The notes beneath the pieces were generated by a model. The model did not search any database. It saw only the letters and a program-made list of their open reading frames with translations, and had not been told where the DNA came from. From Xanthobacteraceae bacterium (GTDB taxonomy: Bacteria; Pseudomonadota; Alphaproteobacteria; Rhizobiales; Xanthobacteraceae): a stretch of 64,000 nt of DNA. This document shows positions 1-7,857 of the stretch, in pieces. The DNA is taken from the NCBI GenBank assembly GCA_023954195.1, contig JAMLIK010000001.1:930001-994000 (forward strand). The letters run 5' to 3'. The position numbers and the translations under genes are program-made. The stretch's first letter is position 1, and each line of letters starts with the position of its first letter.

Positions 1-390
1 GGAACCAGGGTCTGCGCCCTGCTCGGCGGCGACCTCAAGGGGCAGGAATTCGCCGGCCTGTTCGAACCGGCAAGCCGCGCCGAGATCGAGGACATCCTTG
101 GCGCCGTCACCGCGGACAAGCTCGCCGCCGTCGCCGGTGTCGCCGCCCGCACCCCGGAGGGGCGATCCGTTCCGCTCGAATTGCTGCTGCTGCCGTTCGA
201 CACCCGCGCCCACACCCCGATCAGCCTGACCGGGCTGCTGGTGCCGTTCGCCGACGGCGACCATGCGCTGAGCGGCCTGACCCTGACGTCGTGGCGCTAC
301 ATGGGCCACGCCCCGATGCGCTTCGCGCCGCGCGTGCTGCGGAAACTGGCGCTGGCGCGCGGCCTGATGGTCTACGAGGGCCTGATCTAA
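1..390 (+). CDS. PAS-domain protein, C-terminal part (5' end outside window)
   Basis: The frame is open from base 1 to the TAA at 388-390, so only the last 129 residues are seen. The segment reads as the end of a small PAS-fold protein of the PAS_5 type common in rhizobia. It has a hydrophobic core ending in a short helix and the closing segment LARGLMVYEGLI. No enzymatic domain is visible in this part, and any ligand is unknown. It lies just upstream of a PilZ gene in the same orientation, an arrangement I associate with Bradyrhizobium-type genomes. A repeat fragment begins immediately after the stop. Family call is moderately sure; function is inference. Confidence 0.55.
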   Translation, partial: GTRVCALLGGDLKGQEFAGLFEPASRAEIEDILGAVTADKLAAVAGVAARTPEGRSVPLELLLLPFDTRAHTPISLTGLLVPFADGDHALSGLTLTSWRYMGHAPMRFAPRVLRKLALARGLMVYEGLI

Positions 391-420
391 CAGGCTGTTG
401 AAAATGGCTCCGTGCCCCGG
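387..420. repeat. Fragment of dispersed repeat family A (terminal part)
   Basis: The sequence just after the PAS gene stop, CAGGCTGTTGAAAA followed by TGGCTCCGTGCCCCGG, matches one end of the longer element at 13958-14145 and the end of the copy near 45269. Only one terminus is recognisable; the sequence then diverges. Probably a decayed or partial copy. Confidence 0.6.
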
Positions 421-509
421 TCAGCGGCTCGCGGGCGTAACGCGGCGTTAACCCTAAACGCCGTAGGGTTGGGTTCTGCCCGTGACCCGGCCCACCGGTG
501 CAATTCAAC

Positions 510-1124
510 ATGGCTTTCGCGCAAAAACAATCCAAGCATCCGCTTCCCCAGGAGCGACGGCGCTTCCAGCGGGTGAAGGTTCACCTGCTCGGCCGCTACA
601 TGCTGCCGGACCGGCGCGAATATCCGTGCCAGGTAATCAACATGTCGCCCGGCGGCGTGGCGATGCTGGCGCCGGGCATCGGCAAGGTCGGCGACCGCGT
701 GATCGCCTATCTCGATCACATCGGTCGGGTCGAGGGCAAAATCACCCGCATCATCGACAACGGCTTCGCGATGAGCGTCGGCGCGACGCCGCGCAAGCGC
801 GACAAGCTGGCCTCGCAACTGACCTGGCTCGCCAACCGCGATATCCTCAACCTGCCCGAGGATCGCCGGCACGATCGCATCACGCCGCGCAATCCCATCG
901 CCACCCTCTCGGTGGAGGGCGGCCAGCGCATGACCTGCCGCATCATCGACCTGTCGCGGTCGGGCGCGGCGATCGCCTCCGAATATCAGCCGCCGGTCGG
1001 GGCGATGGTTTCGCTCGGTCGGGTGCAGGCCAGGGTTGTCCGTCATCTCGACGAAGGCTGCGCGCTCGAATTCCTTCACGAGCAGCCGATCGAAACTCTG
1101 GAAGACAGCGTCACCGCCCGGTAA
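510..1124 (+). CDS. Tandem PilZ-domain protein
   Basis: 204 residues. Two PilZ-like modules are visible. The first has the RRRFQR basic motif near residue 20 followed by NMSPGG about 30 residues on. The second has RRHDR near residue 117 followed by DLSRSG. The RxxxR plus [D/N]xSxxG pairing is the cyclic-di-GMP binding signature of PilZ domains (established for the family). No membrane segment or output enzyme is present, so it is likely a cytosolic c-di-GMP effector acting on a partner, for example motility or exopolysaccharide (inference). The ATG at 510 was chosen because MAFAQKQ fits relatives; an in-frame GTG lies at 498. It stands alone, with no clear ribosome site. Confidence 0.8.
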   Translation: MAFAQKQSKHPLPQERRRFQRVKVHLLGRYMLPDRREYPCQVINMSPGGVAMLAPGIGKVGDRVIAYLDHIGRVEGKITRIIDNGFAMSVGATPRKRDKLASQLTWLANRDILNLPEDRRHDRITPRNPIATLSVEGGQRMTCRIIDLSRSGAAIASEYQPPVGAMVSLGRVQARVVRHLDEGCALEFLHEQPIETLEDSVTAR

Positions 1125-1455
1125 ACGCGCGGACCTTCCCTTTTCCCCTCCATCGGGGCTTCCGAACCTCCGCCTGCCGTCCGGCGGGCGGCTGAAACCG
1201 CCATTTCACGCCCCCACCCGCGTTAACGCGCCAGTCGATTCCGGTCGCGCGAACGCGAATTTGCGGCGTTTGGCCGGTTAATCGATAAAATTTGAATCAA
1301 ATGCCGATCTGTAAAATTTGATGCAAATTCGATTCAAGTATTCGGAGAATTTTCGAAAGTATTGATCTGCATTCATCTCAATTGTACTTTAGCGACTTAG
1401 CCGCGCTGCAAATCCTTTGTGCGAATAGTGGTCCCAACAAGAAACGGGGGCCACA
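1125..1455 (+). other. Gene-free, partly AT-rich leader region of the BTLCP gene
   Basis: The first ~140 bases are GC-rich and featureless. From about 1280 the DNA becomes markedly AT-rich and contains two operator-like palindromes (listed separately). Below these, the stretch around 1335-1400 is the likely promoter zone, but I cannot name a -35/-10 pair with confidence. A purine-rich GAAACGGGGGCC precedes the ATG at 1456. No small ORF looked real. Confidence 0.5.
1290..1328 (+). promoter_or_regulatory. Two operator-like palindromes upstream of the BTLCP gene
   Basis: ATTTGAATCAAAT at 1290-1302 is a perfect 6-1-6 inverted repeat. ATTTGATGCAAAT at 1316-1328 is a 5-3-5 inverted repeat of the same sequence with two changes. 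Centres are 26 bp apart and lie 128-166 bp upstream of the start at 1456. A paired site of this form is typical of a dimeric regulator, but which regulator is unknown. Confidence 0.45.
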
Positions 1456-2088
1456 ATGTTTAAATTCGGACAGGGGAAAGGACTGGCGATCATCGCCGTT
1501 CTGTTTGGGCTGATGACCGCCGCGCACGCCGGCAACGCACACGTGCAATATGCAAGCACTCAATATGCAAGCCTTGGCGACGTCGCCCGCGCACCGATCG
1601 GCTGGGTCGAATTCTGCGCCGAAAATCCGAGCCAATGCCGGGGCGGCGCGACGCAAGCCCGCGATATCGTGATGACGCAGACCGCCTGGAAGGACCTGCT
1701 GCGGGTCAATCGTTGGGTCAACGACACCGTCAAGCCGATGACCGACATGGAGCATTGGGGCCTCGTCGAGAAGTGGTCGCTGCCGACCGACGGCTACGGC
1801 GATTGCGAGGACTATGTCCTGCTCAAGCGCAAGATGCTGATCGATGCCGGCTGGCCGCGCGAGGCGCTGCTAATCACCGTGGTGCGCGACAAGAAGGGCG
1901 ACGGCCACGCCGTGCTCACGGTGAAATCCAACAAAGGCGAGTTCATTCTCGACAACCAGAACGAGGATGTCGTCGCCTGGACCGAGACCGGCTACCGCTT
2001 CGTCAAGCGGCAGTCGCAGAGCGATCCCAATGTGTGGGTTTCGCTCGGCCAGCCGAACGCCGCGGTCGCCACCGCCAGCGCCCACTAA
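1456..2088 (+). CDS. Secreted BTLCP-family (LapG-like) transglutaminase-like cysteine protease
   Basis: 210 residues. An N-terminal signal sequence (residues 1-25, ending TAAHAG) directs it to the periplasm. The papain/transglutaminase-like triad can be placed: Cys117 in DGYGDCEDY, His151 in GDGHAV, Asp166 in ILDNQNE. The acidic DGYGDCED stretch matches the calcium-dependent LapG type. In Pseudomonas LapG cleaves the LapA adhesin under control of the c-di-GMP receptor LapD (known); no LapA or LapD homologue is visible here, so the substrate is unknown. The start is the only good ATG before the signal peptide. The gene is monocistronic, preceded by AT-rich DNA with paired palindromes and followed by a possible terminator hairpin. 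Confidence 0.85.
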   Translation: MFKFGQGKGLAIIAVLFGLMTAAHAGNAHVQYASTQYASLGDVARAPIGWVEFCAENPSQCRGGATQARDIVMTQTAWKDLLRVNRWVNDTVKPMTDMEHWGLVEKWSLPTDGYGDCEDYVLLKRKMLIDAGWPREALLITVVRDKKGDGHAVLTVKSNKGEFILDNQNEDVVAWTETGYRFVKRQSQSDPNVWVSLGQPNAAVATASAH

Positions 2089-2147
2089 CCCAGGAGACCC
2101 GCGACCGGTCGTTCCCCCACCCCTCCCCGTCCAGGACCGGATCGCGC

Positions 2148-2185
2148 GCGGCCAGCCTCCCCCCAAGGCTGGCCGCACCCCTTTT
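2148..2185 (+). terminator. Hairpin after the BTLCP gene, possible weak terminator
   Basis: GCGGCCAGCCT (2148-2158) pairs perfectly with AGGCTGGCCGC (2166-2176) around a 7-base loop, and is followed by ACCCCTTTTC. The T-run is short, so termination may be inefficient. A second copy of AGGCTGGCCGCACCCC follows at once, so the region may also be a tandem duplication. It lies between convergent genes. Confidence 0.45.
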
Positions 2186-2222
2186 CGAGGCTGGCCGCAC
2201 CCCGTTTCAGGATGGATCTGAA

Positions 2223-2753
2223 TCAGCCGATCTTCTTCAGCCCCTTCCTGAACCGCGCGCCGTTGGTGACGTAGAAACCGGCGCCGCGCGTCAACGCTTC
2301 CGCCTGCGCCGGGTCCAGCGTGCGGATCGCTCGCGCCGGCGTGCCGACGATCAGGGACCGTTCGGGAAACTCCTTGCCTTCGGTGATGACCGCGCCGGCG
2401 CCGACCACGCATCCGCGCCGAATCCGCACGCCGTTCATGACGATCGCGCCCATGCCGATCAGCACGTCGTCCTCGATGGTGCAGCCGTGCAGGATGACGT
2501 TATGGCCGATGGTGCAGTTGCTGCCGATGGTCAGCGGGAATCCCGGATCGGTATGGCAGGTGCAATTGTCCTGGATGTTGGAGCCTTCGCCCAGTTCGAT
2601 CCACTCGTTGTCGCCGCGCAGCACGGCGCCGAACCAGACGCTCGCGCCCTTGCGCAACCTTATCTTGCCGATCACCGCGGCAGTCTCGGCGACGAAACAG
2701 TCGCCGTCGGCGGGAAGTTCGGGCGCCTGCCCGTCGAGTTCGTAAATCGCCAT
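2223..2753 (-). CDS. Gamma-class carbonic anhydrase family protein (left-handed beta-helix)
   Basis: 176 residues, the full length of YrdA/PaaY/CaiE-type gamma carbonic anhydrases. Hexapeptide repeats run from about residue 22 to 150. The three zinc-binding histidines expected of the family are His67 (CHTD), His84 (IGHN) and His89 (LHGC). It probably forms a cytosolic trimer with one metal per subunit interface. Hydration of CO2 is the family activity, although many members show little in vitro activity. It stands alone, convergent to the BTLCP gene. The start ATG at 2753 gives the canonical MAIYEL opening. The family is sure; the physiological role is not. Confidence 0.88.
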   Translation of the reverse strand: MAIYELDGQAPELPADGDCFVAETAAVIGKIRLRKGASVWFGAVLRGDNEWIELGEGSNIQDNCTCHTDPGFPLTIGSNCTIGHNVILHGCTIEDDVLIGMGAIVMNGVRIRRGCVVGAGAVITEGKEFPERSLIVGTPARAIRTLDPAQAEALTRGAGFYVTNGARFRKGLKKIG

Positions 2754-2817
2754 GAAATGTCCTGATCGAGAAACGCGGGATGAGGCGATGCTACGCCAAC
2801 GCGCCGCCGATGCAAAA

Positions 2818-3171
2818 TCAGGCGAGCAGACCGATCGCGCGCAGCGTCATGACGACAACGGTGCCGGACATCAGGCTCCAGAAACCGGACAACACCGTCG
2901 CCATCATCACGAACTCGACGCGATGGCGCTCAAGCCCTGTGTCGGGCCCTTTATCGGACCTTGGACCGATCAGGGTGTTGCGCATGATGAGGAAGGGAGC
3001 CGCGAACATCAGGAACGGCACCGCGACGACCGAGCGCGTCCTCGCCTCTTGTTGCAACAGGCCGAAGCCGGCGGGCCGTTGCGCCAGCGCCTGATAGCCA
3101 CTGACCAGTGCGCCCGCGAGCGCGAACCCGATCAGCAGCGAGAACAATGAATTCAGTGCATCCGCGGACAT
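2818..3171 (-). CDS. Small hypothetical membrane protein
   Basis: 117 residues starting MSADALNSLFSLLIGFALAG. Three hydrophobic stretches are visible: about residues 8-27 (LFSLLIGFALAGALVSGY), 50-66 (VVAVPFLMFAAPFLIM) and 88-114 (FVMMATVLSGFWSLMSGTVV). I recognise it only as a conserved short inner-membrane protein of the Bradyrhizobium group; no function is known to me. The start at 3171 was preferred over upstream starts because the extension is arginine- and proline-rich with no hydrophobic pattern. It is followed by the carbonic anhydrase gene in the same direction after 64 bases. Confidence 0.6.
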   Translation of the reverse strand: MSADALNSLFSLLIGFALAGALVSGYQALAQRPAGFGLLQQEARTRSVVAVPFLMFAAPFLIMRNTLIGPRSDKGPDTGLERHRVEFVMMATVLSGFWSLMSGTVVVMTLRAIGLLA

Positions 3172-3370
3172 CGGCGCCCTTCCCGGCAAACGGCGCGTCA
3201 TGCTGGCAAAATCGGGCTGCGGCCGCCACGTCATCGTTAAAAAATGGTTAACGCCGGCACCGGAGAGACCGTGAAACAACGCATCAAATTTGCGCGCGGC
3301 GCAGGCCGGGCGGGCGCAACCGCCGCCTCGCCGTGGCATAGTCAACGGTGATTCGGCCGATGGCCGAGCC

Positions 3371-4138
3371 ATGAAGCGAAGTTCTCACCGTCCGCGCGAG
3401 GCAAGTTCCCGGCCGCTCATGACAACAGTCACCTCATCGCCCGCCTCATCTCGCCGCCGGCGCCGCGCCCAGCGCCGCTATTACGGCATGGCGCTGTTGT
3501 CGGCTCTGCTCAGCATCAGCGCCGCCGCCCTGATCGCCTATCTGCTGTGGCCGACCTGGCGCGCGATCCCCGTTGAGCCGGCGGCGCCGCTCCCCATCAG
3601 CATCGGCGGCACCCTGTTCAATATTCCGCCGCTCGCCATCCGTGAGAAGGTCCAGCGCCATTCAGGGCCGCAGGAGCGCGTCGATCTCAGTTTTGAGTAT
3701 CCCTCGCTCACCCCGCCCGGTACGCCGCGTCATGTCAACGCGGAAACGGTCACCGACGCCAGGGAAGCGATCAGGCGGATTTTCCTCTCGATCGCCGAGC
3801 ATCATGGCGCGATGTCGCCGCAGACGCGACTCCAGACCATTTATCCGCGCTACCTCGAACCGACCCATTCGACCGTCGCGGAGGGGCTGACGCTGCAAGC
3901 GTTCCGCGACGGCACGCCTTACGAGCAGGAGGACCTGCTGCTGGCGCGGGACGGCGACAGGCAGCTTGTCGCCCGCTGCACGCGCGACAGCGACACGCCC
4001 GGCACCTGCCTCGTGGAGCGCCGCGTCAATGGCGCGGATCTGACATTCCGGTTTCCACGCCAATGGCTGGCGCGATGGCGCGATGTCGCGGCCGCGATGG
4101 ACGGCCTGACGGACCGCTTGCGAAGCGCGCACGAATAG
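3371..4138 (+). CDS. Hypothetical membrane-anchored protein
   Basis: 255 residues from ATG 3371; an alternative ATG at 3419 gives 239. A basic N-terminus (SRRRRRAQRRYYG) precedes one transmembrane helix (MALLSALLSISAAALIAYLL), then a soluble domain that should face the periplasm. The soluble part has no motif I recognise. It contains two cysteines near the end (RCTRDS and GTCLVE) that could form a disulphide. It is divergent from the small membrane protein at 2818-3171 and convergent with DUF3126, ending 22 bases from it. Coding is supported by codon bias and length; function unknown. Confidence 0.6.
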   Translation: MKRSSHRPREASSRPLMTTVTSSPASSRRRRRAQRRYYGMALLSALLSISAAALIAYLLWPTWRAIPVEPAAPLPISIGGTLFNIPPLAIREKVQRHSGPQERVDLSFEYPSLTPPGTPRHVNAETVTDAREAIRRIFLSIAEHHGAMSPQTRLQTIYPRYLEPTHSTVAEGLTLQAFRDGTPYEQEDLLLARDGDRQLVARCTRDSDTPGTCLVERRVNGADLTFRFPRQWLARWRDVAAAMDGLTDRLRSAHE

Positions 4139-4160
4139 CGCCGCGCGCCCCGGCGGCCTT

Positions 4161-4391
4161 CTATCCCTCGTCGTCGAGATCGTCTTCGAGGATCGCCATC
4201 TGAAACTGGAACGAACGGTCGTCGTCCTCGTCGTCGACGAACAGGACGCCGATGAACTCCTCGCCGATGTAAACTTCGGCGGAATCGTCCTTCTTCGGGC
4301 GCGGCACCACGCGAATTTTCGGATTGCCGAACAGACGCTTGAGATACGCGTCGAGTTTCCTGACTTCCTTAACGTCCACAAGCGTCTCCAA
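4161..4391 (-). CDS. DUF3126 family protein
   Basis: 76 residues, highly acidic at the C-terminus (DDEDDDRSFQFQMAILEDDL). The pattern YLKRLFGNP..IRVVPRPKKDDSAEVYIGEEFIGVLFVD.. is the DUF3126 fold, a small single-domain protein found almost only in Alphaproteobacteria. No catalytic residues are known. It lies downstream of cysE in the same direction with a repeat element between. The neighbourhood hints at a link to sulphur assimilation, but that is inference only. Confidence 0.8.
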   Translation of the reverse strand: METLVDVKEVRKLDAYLKRLFGNPKIRVVPRPKKDDSAEVYIGEEFIGVLFVDDEDDDRSFQFQMAILEDDLDDEG

Positions 4392-4400
4392 TGCAGCAAC

Positions 4401-4444
4401 GCATGATCCCGAAAAGTGGGAACCGGTTTTCGGACAAGATCATG
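4401..4444. repeat. Short palindromic repeat family E, copy 1
   Basis: GCATGATCCCGAAAAGTGGG followed by AACCGGTTTTCGGACAAGATCATG forms an imperfect hairpin (CATGATC/GATCATG ends, CCGAAAA/TTTTCGG inner arms). The same design recurs at 47543-47592. It is a common intergenic repeat of Bradyrhizobium-group genomes. Here it lies between cysE and DUF3126 and so within their likely transcript, where it could form an mRNA hairpin. Confidence 0.75.
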
Positions 4445-4536
4445 TACAAACCAAACCCGGCCCGCCCTCGCGCGCGAGACCGCCGGTCGTCACATCCTGT
4501 CTATACGACTTCGCGCCGCTTACAAATGGCCCGACC

Positions 4537-5364
4537 TTAAAGCCCGGTGGCGTGCAGCATCTGATCCATCGTCCGCGACGGCTCGGCGCAACCGGCCTCC
4601 CCGACAACCGTGGCGGGAACGCCTGCCACCGTGACATTGTGCGGCACCGGCTTGATGACGACGGAGCCGGCCGCGACCCGCGCGCAATGCCCGATCTCGA
4701 TGTTGCCGAGAATTTTCGCGCCGGCGCCGATCAGGACGCCGCGGCGGATTTTCGGATGGCGGTCCTCGTTCTCCTTGCCGGTGCCGCCGAGCGTAACGCC
4801 GTGGAGGATGGAGACGTCGTCCTCGATGACGGCGGTTTCGCCGACCACGAAGCCGGTCGCATGATCGAGGAAAATTCCGCGGCCGATTTTCGCCGCCGGG
4901 TTGATGTCGGTCTGGAACACCGAGGACGAGCGGCTTTGCAGATAATAGGCGAAATCCTTGCGTCCCTTCAGGTAGAGCCAGTGCGCCAGCCGATGCGCCT
5001 GGATGGCGTGAAAGCCCTTGAAGTAGAGCAGCGGGTCGATGAAGCGCGAGGTCGCCGGATCGCGGTCGTAGACCGCGACGAGATCGGCGCGAAACGCATT
5101 GCCGATGTCGGGATCGTCGCGCAGCGCCTCGTCGAAGGTCTGGCGGATCAGATCGCCGGACAGCGCCGCATGGTCGAGCCGTTCGGCGACCCGATGCACC
5201 ACCGCGGCCTCAAGCCGGGCGTGGTGCAGCACCGTGCTGAAAATGAACGCGGCCAGTTCCGGTTCGCGGCGAATGATATCCTCCGCCTCGGTGCGGATCC
5301 GGTCCCAGATGGGATCGAGGGCGGCAAGCTTGGCGTTCTGCGGATTGACGTGATGTACGACCAT
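4537..5364 (-). CDS. cysE: Serine O-acetyltransferase
   Basis: 275 residues, normal for CysE. It transfers acetyl from acetyl-CoA to L-serine, giving O-acetylserine, the carbon acceptor for cysteine synthesis. The N-terminal helical domain (1-150; IWDRIRTEAEDIIRREP) is followed by a left-handed beta-helix with the LDHATGFVVGETAVI and LHGVTLGGTG motifs that carry the active-site histidines. The C-terminal tail, which usually mediates feedback inhibition and binding to cysteine synthase, ends in MLHATGL rather than the usual isoleucine, so complex formation with CysK is uncertain. DUF3126 follows downstream. Start at 5364 gives a normal N-terminus. Confidence 0.95.
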   Translation of the reverse strand: MVVHHVNPQNAKLAALDPIWDRIRTEAEDIIRREPELAAFIFSTVLHHARLEAAVVHRVAERLDHAALSGDLIRQTFDEALRDDPDIGNAFRADLVAVYDRDPATSRFIDPLLYFKGFHAIQAHRLAHWLYLKGRKDFAYYLQSRSSSVFQTDINPAAKIGRGIFLDHATGFVVGETAVIEDDVSILHGVTLGGTGKENEDRHPKIRRGVLIGAGAKILGNIEIGHCARVAAGSVVIKPVPHNVTVAGVPATVVGEAGCAEPSRTMDQMLHATGL

Positions 5365-5666
5365 GCGGCCCTCATGCTTTCCGATTGATCCGACCTATAA
5401 CATAGTTCGGCCGCGCCTGTCCGCAGCACCAGGGTGGCCGCGGGGAGTGGATTTTCGCCGCCAAACCGGCGGGAATGCGCGCAAACGACCGCGAATTGCC
5501 CATAAAATCCCCTCGATTCACCAAAATCGCCTGGGAGATAGGGTAGCGCCGCGACGGCCGCAATCGTCCGGGATAGCTGATCGCAACTATTTATCGACGG
5601 CGAAACCGACTGGCGCTAAACATCCCGCCGGGAACATAAGGGAACACGCCCATTCGCACCCAGACA
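5365..5666. other. Intergenic region between divergent genes, no feature recognised
   Basis: About 300 bases between the divergent cysE and the plus-strand membrane protein gene. It should carry both promoters. No repeat, RNA or strong palindrome was seen, and no clear -35/-10 pair can be named. Confidence 0.4.
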
Positions 5667-7040
5667 TTGCCCGCGGGCGCGCCAGCCGCCGCGCGCCGGA
5701 CGACGGTCGGCCTGATCGCGGTCGCGGGCGTTTTCGTTTTGCTGCTCGCCCCCGCCATCTGGAACGGTTACCCGCTGCTGCAATACGATACCGGGGGCTA
5801 TCTGGCGCGCTGGTACGAGGGCTATCTGGTCCCCAGCCGCTCCACGGTCTACGGCCTTTACCTCCACTTCGGCGAACGCTGGTATTTCTGGATCAACTTG
5901 GCGTTCCAGTCGGCGGTGACGCTGTGGGTGTTGTACCTCACCCTGCGGGTGCTCGGGCTCGCCGACCGGCTCCGCCTCGCCGCCATCGCGGCGATCCTGG
6001 CGCTGACCACGGCGCTGCCGTGGCTCGCCTCGATGCTGATTACCGATATTTTCGCCGGGCTCGCGGTGCTGACCCTGTTTCTGCTGGCGGCGCATGGCGA
6101 CCGGCTGTCGACCGCCGAGAAATTCGCGCTGTTCGCCTTCACCGCCTTCGCCGCCGCGACCCACAGCGCGACGTTCGGCGTGCTGGTCGGGCTTTGCGTC
6201 GCCGGCTGGGTGCTGTCGCCGTGGCTGCGTCCCCGCCTCGCATGGCGCGGGCTGGCGCAGGGCAGCCTCAGCGTCGCCGTCAGCGCCGTCTTGCTGGTGG
6301 CCGCCAACTACGCGCTGTCTGGGGAGGTGGCGTGGACGCCGGGCGGCCCCGGCGTCACTTTCGGCCGGATGATGCAGGACGGCATCGTCGCCCGCTACCT
6401 CCACGACCATTGCGACACCGTCAAGCTCAAGCTCTGCCCGTATCGCGACCAGTTGCCGGCGACCGCCGACGAATTCCTCTGGAGCAACGACAGCATCTTC
6501 AACAAGCTCGGCCGTTTCGAGGGGATGGACGAGGAGATGGAATTCATCGCGGCGAAATCGCTCGCCGCCTATCCGCTGTGGCAGATCGAGGCCGCCCTGG
6601 TCGCCACCGCGACGCAGCTTCGCATGGTCGCCACCGGCGAAGGCACCAGCGGCTGGATTCCGCACACCTACGGCATCATCGAGAGCTATCTTCCGGCGCA
6701 AACGGCGGCGATGCGCGCGGCCCATCAGCAGCACTGGGATATCAACTTCACGCCGATCAATTGGGTTCACGTCCCGGTGGCGCAGGCTTCGATGCTGCTG
6801 CTACTCGTTCTGCTCGGCCGCGCGCTGTGGCGGCGGCGGCTCGACGATCTCGACCTGCTCGCCGCCACGGTGGCGCTGGCGCTGCTCGGCAACGCCTTCC
6901 TGTGCGGGGTGATCTCGGGGCCGCACGACCGCTATGGCGCACGGATGGCGTGGATCGCGGTTTTCGTGGTTCTGATTGCGGCCGAGCGATATCGCCTGGG
7001 AAAGCGGCAACCGCTCAGGGACGTTGCGCCAGAAAATTGA
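5667..7040 (+). CDS. Polytopic membrane protein of unknown function
   Basis: 457 residues from a TTG start at 5667. About ten hydrophobic segments run through the protein, beginning VGLIAVAGVFVLLLAPAIW and ending AWIAVFVVLIAAERYRLG. A large soluble loop of roughly 150 residues sits between residues 230 and 380 and contains HDHCDTVKLKLCPYRDQLPA. The early NGYPLLQYDTGGYLARWYEG motif resembles the first extracytoplasmic loop of GT-C/ArnT-like membrane glycosyltransferases, where acidic residues bind lipid-phosphate sugar, but I cannot confirm this. The start codon is uncertain because no ATG lies nearby. Its 3' end overlaps the convergent hydrolase gene by 26 bases. Confidence 0.65.
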   Translation: MPAGAPAAARRTTVGLIAVAGVFVLLLAPAIWNGYPLLQYDTGGYLARWYEGYLVPSRSTVYGLYLHFGERWYFWINLAFQSAVTLWVLYLTLRVLGLADRLRLAAIAAILALTTALPWLASMLITDIFAGLAVLTLFLLAAHGDRLSTAEKFALFAFTAFAAATHSATFGVLVGLCVAGWVLSPWLRPRLAWRGLAQGSLSVAVSAVLLVAANYALSGEVAWTPGGPGVTFGRMMQDGIVARYLHDHCDTVKLKLCPYRDQLPATADEFLWSNDSIFNKLGRFEGMDEEMEFIAAKSLAAYPLWQIEAALVATATQLRMVATGEGTSGWIPHTYGIIESYLPAQTAAMRAAHQQHWDINFTPINWVHVPVAQASMLLLLVLLGRALWRRRLDDLDLLAATVALALLGNAFLCGVISGPHDRYGARMAWIAVFVVLIAAERYRLGKRQPLRDVAPEN

Positions 7041-7767
7041 GCACCCCGGCCTTGTAGACACGATCGCCGACGGCGCGCATGTGATCGCGCCCCGGAATGT
7101 CCAGCACCTGCGAATTCGGAATGATCGCGGCGAGCGCATGCGCCGAACCGGCGATCAGGTCGGTGGTGCCGACGGCGATCAGCGACGGCACCGAAATGCT
7201 GGCGGCCTCCTCGCGGGTCGCGAGCCGCCGCGACCCGCGCAGGCACGCCGCGAGCGCCCGGCGGTCGGAACGGGTCTGATCGGCGAAGGCGCGGAACATG
7301 CGTCCCGTCGGATCGGTCACATCGTCCAGGGATTCGGCTTCCAGCGCACGGGCGACATTCTCGCCGGGGCCGCCGCCCTCGATCATGCCGATCCCAAGGC
7401 CGCCGAAAATCGCCGAACGCAGCCGTCCCGGCTGGCTTTGCGCGAGATAGCCCGTCAGCCGCGCGCCGAGCGAATAACCCATCATGTCGGCTCGTTCCAG
7501 GCCGAGATGGTTCATCAACGCCAGCACGTCCCCGGCCATCATGCCGAGGTGATAATCCTCCTGATCGTAGAGCTTGGTCGAATCGCCGTGGCCGCGATTG
7601 TCCAGCGCGATCACCCGCCGCCCGTGCTTCTTCAACTCGGACACCCAGGTCGGATAGACCCAGTTGACGTTCTTGCTCGACGCGAAACCGTGGACCAGCA
7701 CGATCGGTTCGCCCTCGCCCTCATCGAGATAGGCGATTTCAACGGCGCCGTTGTGAAAGCTCGGCAT
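7015..7767 (-). CDS. Alpha/beta-fold hydrolase
   Basis: 250 residues. The VHGFAS oxyanion-hole motif (25-30), the nucleophile elbow GYSLGA with Ser99, Asp203 in GTTDLI and His229 in PGRDHM give a complete Ser-Asp-His triad. The ALDNRGHGDS strand-turn at 54-63 is typical of the esterase/haloperoxidase-like branch. There is no signal peptide, so it is cytosolic. The substrate cannot be told from sequence; an esterase or ring-cleavage-product hydrolase are both possible. It stands alone; its 3' end overlaps the convergent membrane-protein gene, so the two transcripts are antisense at their tails. Confidence 0.85.
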   Translation of the reverse strand: MPSFHNGAVEIAYLDEGEGEPIVLVHGFASSKNVNWVYPTWVSELKKHGRRVIALDNRGHGDSTKLYDQEDYHLGMMAGDVLALMNHLGLERADMMGYSLGARLTGYLAQSQPGRLRSAIFGGLGIGMIEGGGPGENVARALEAESLDDVTDPTGRMFRAFADQTRSDRRALAACLRGSRRLATREEAASISVPSLIAVGTTDLIAGSAHALAAIIPNSQVLDIPGRDHMRAVGDRVYKAGVLNFLAQRP

Positions 7768-7857
7768 CTTATGATTCCATGAATGAGACGGGGAACAATG
7801 CGGAAGGCCGACCGATTGCCTGTTTAAGCAACTGTCAGGATCGAGGCCAGAGGGCGG

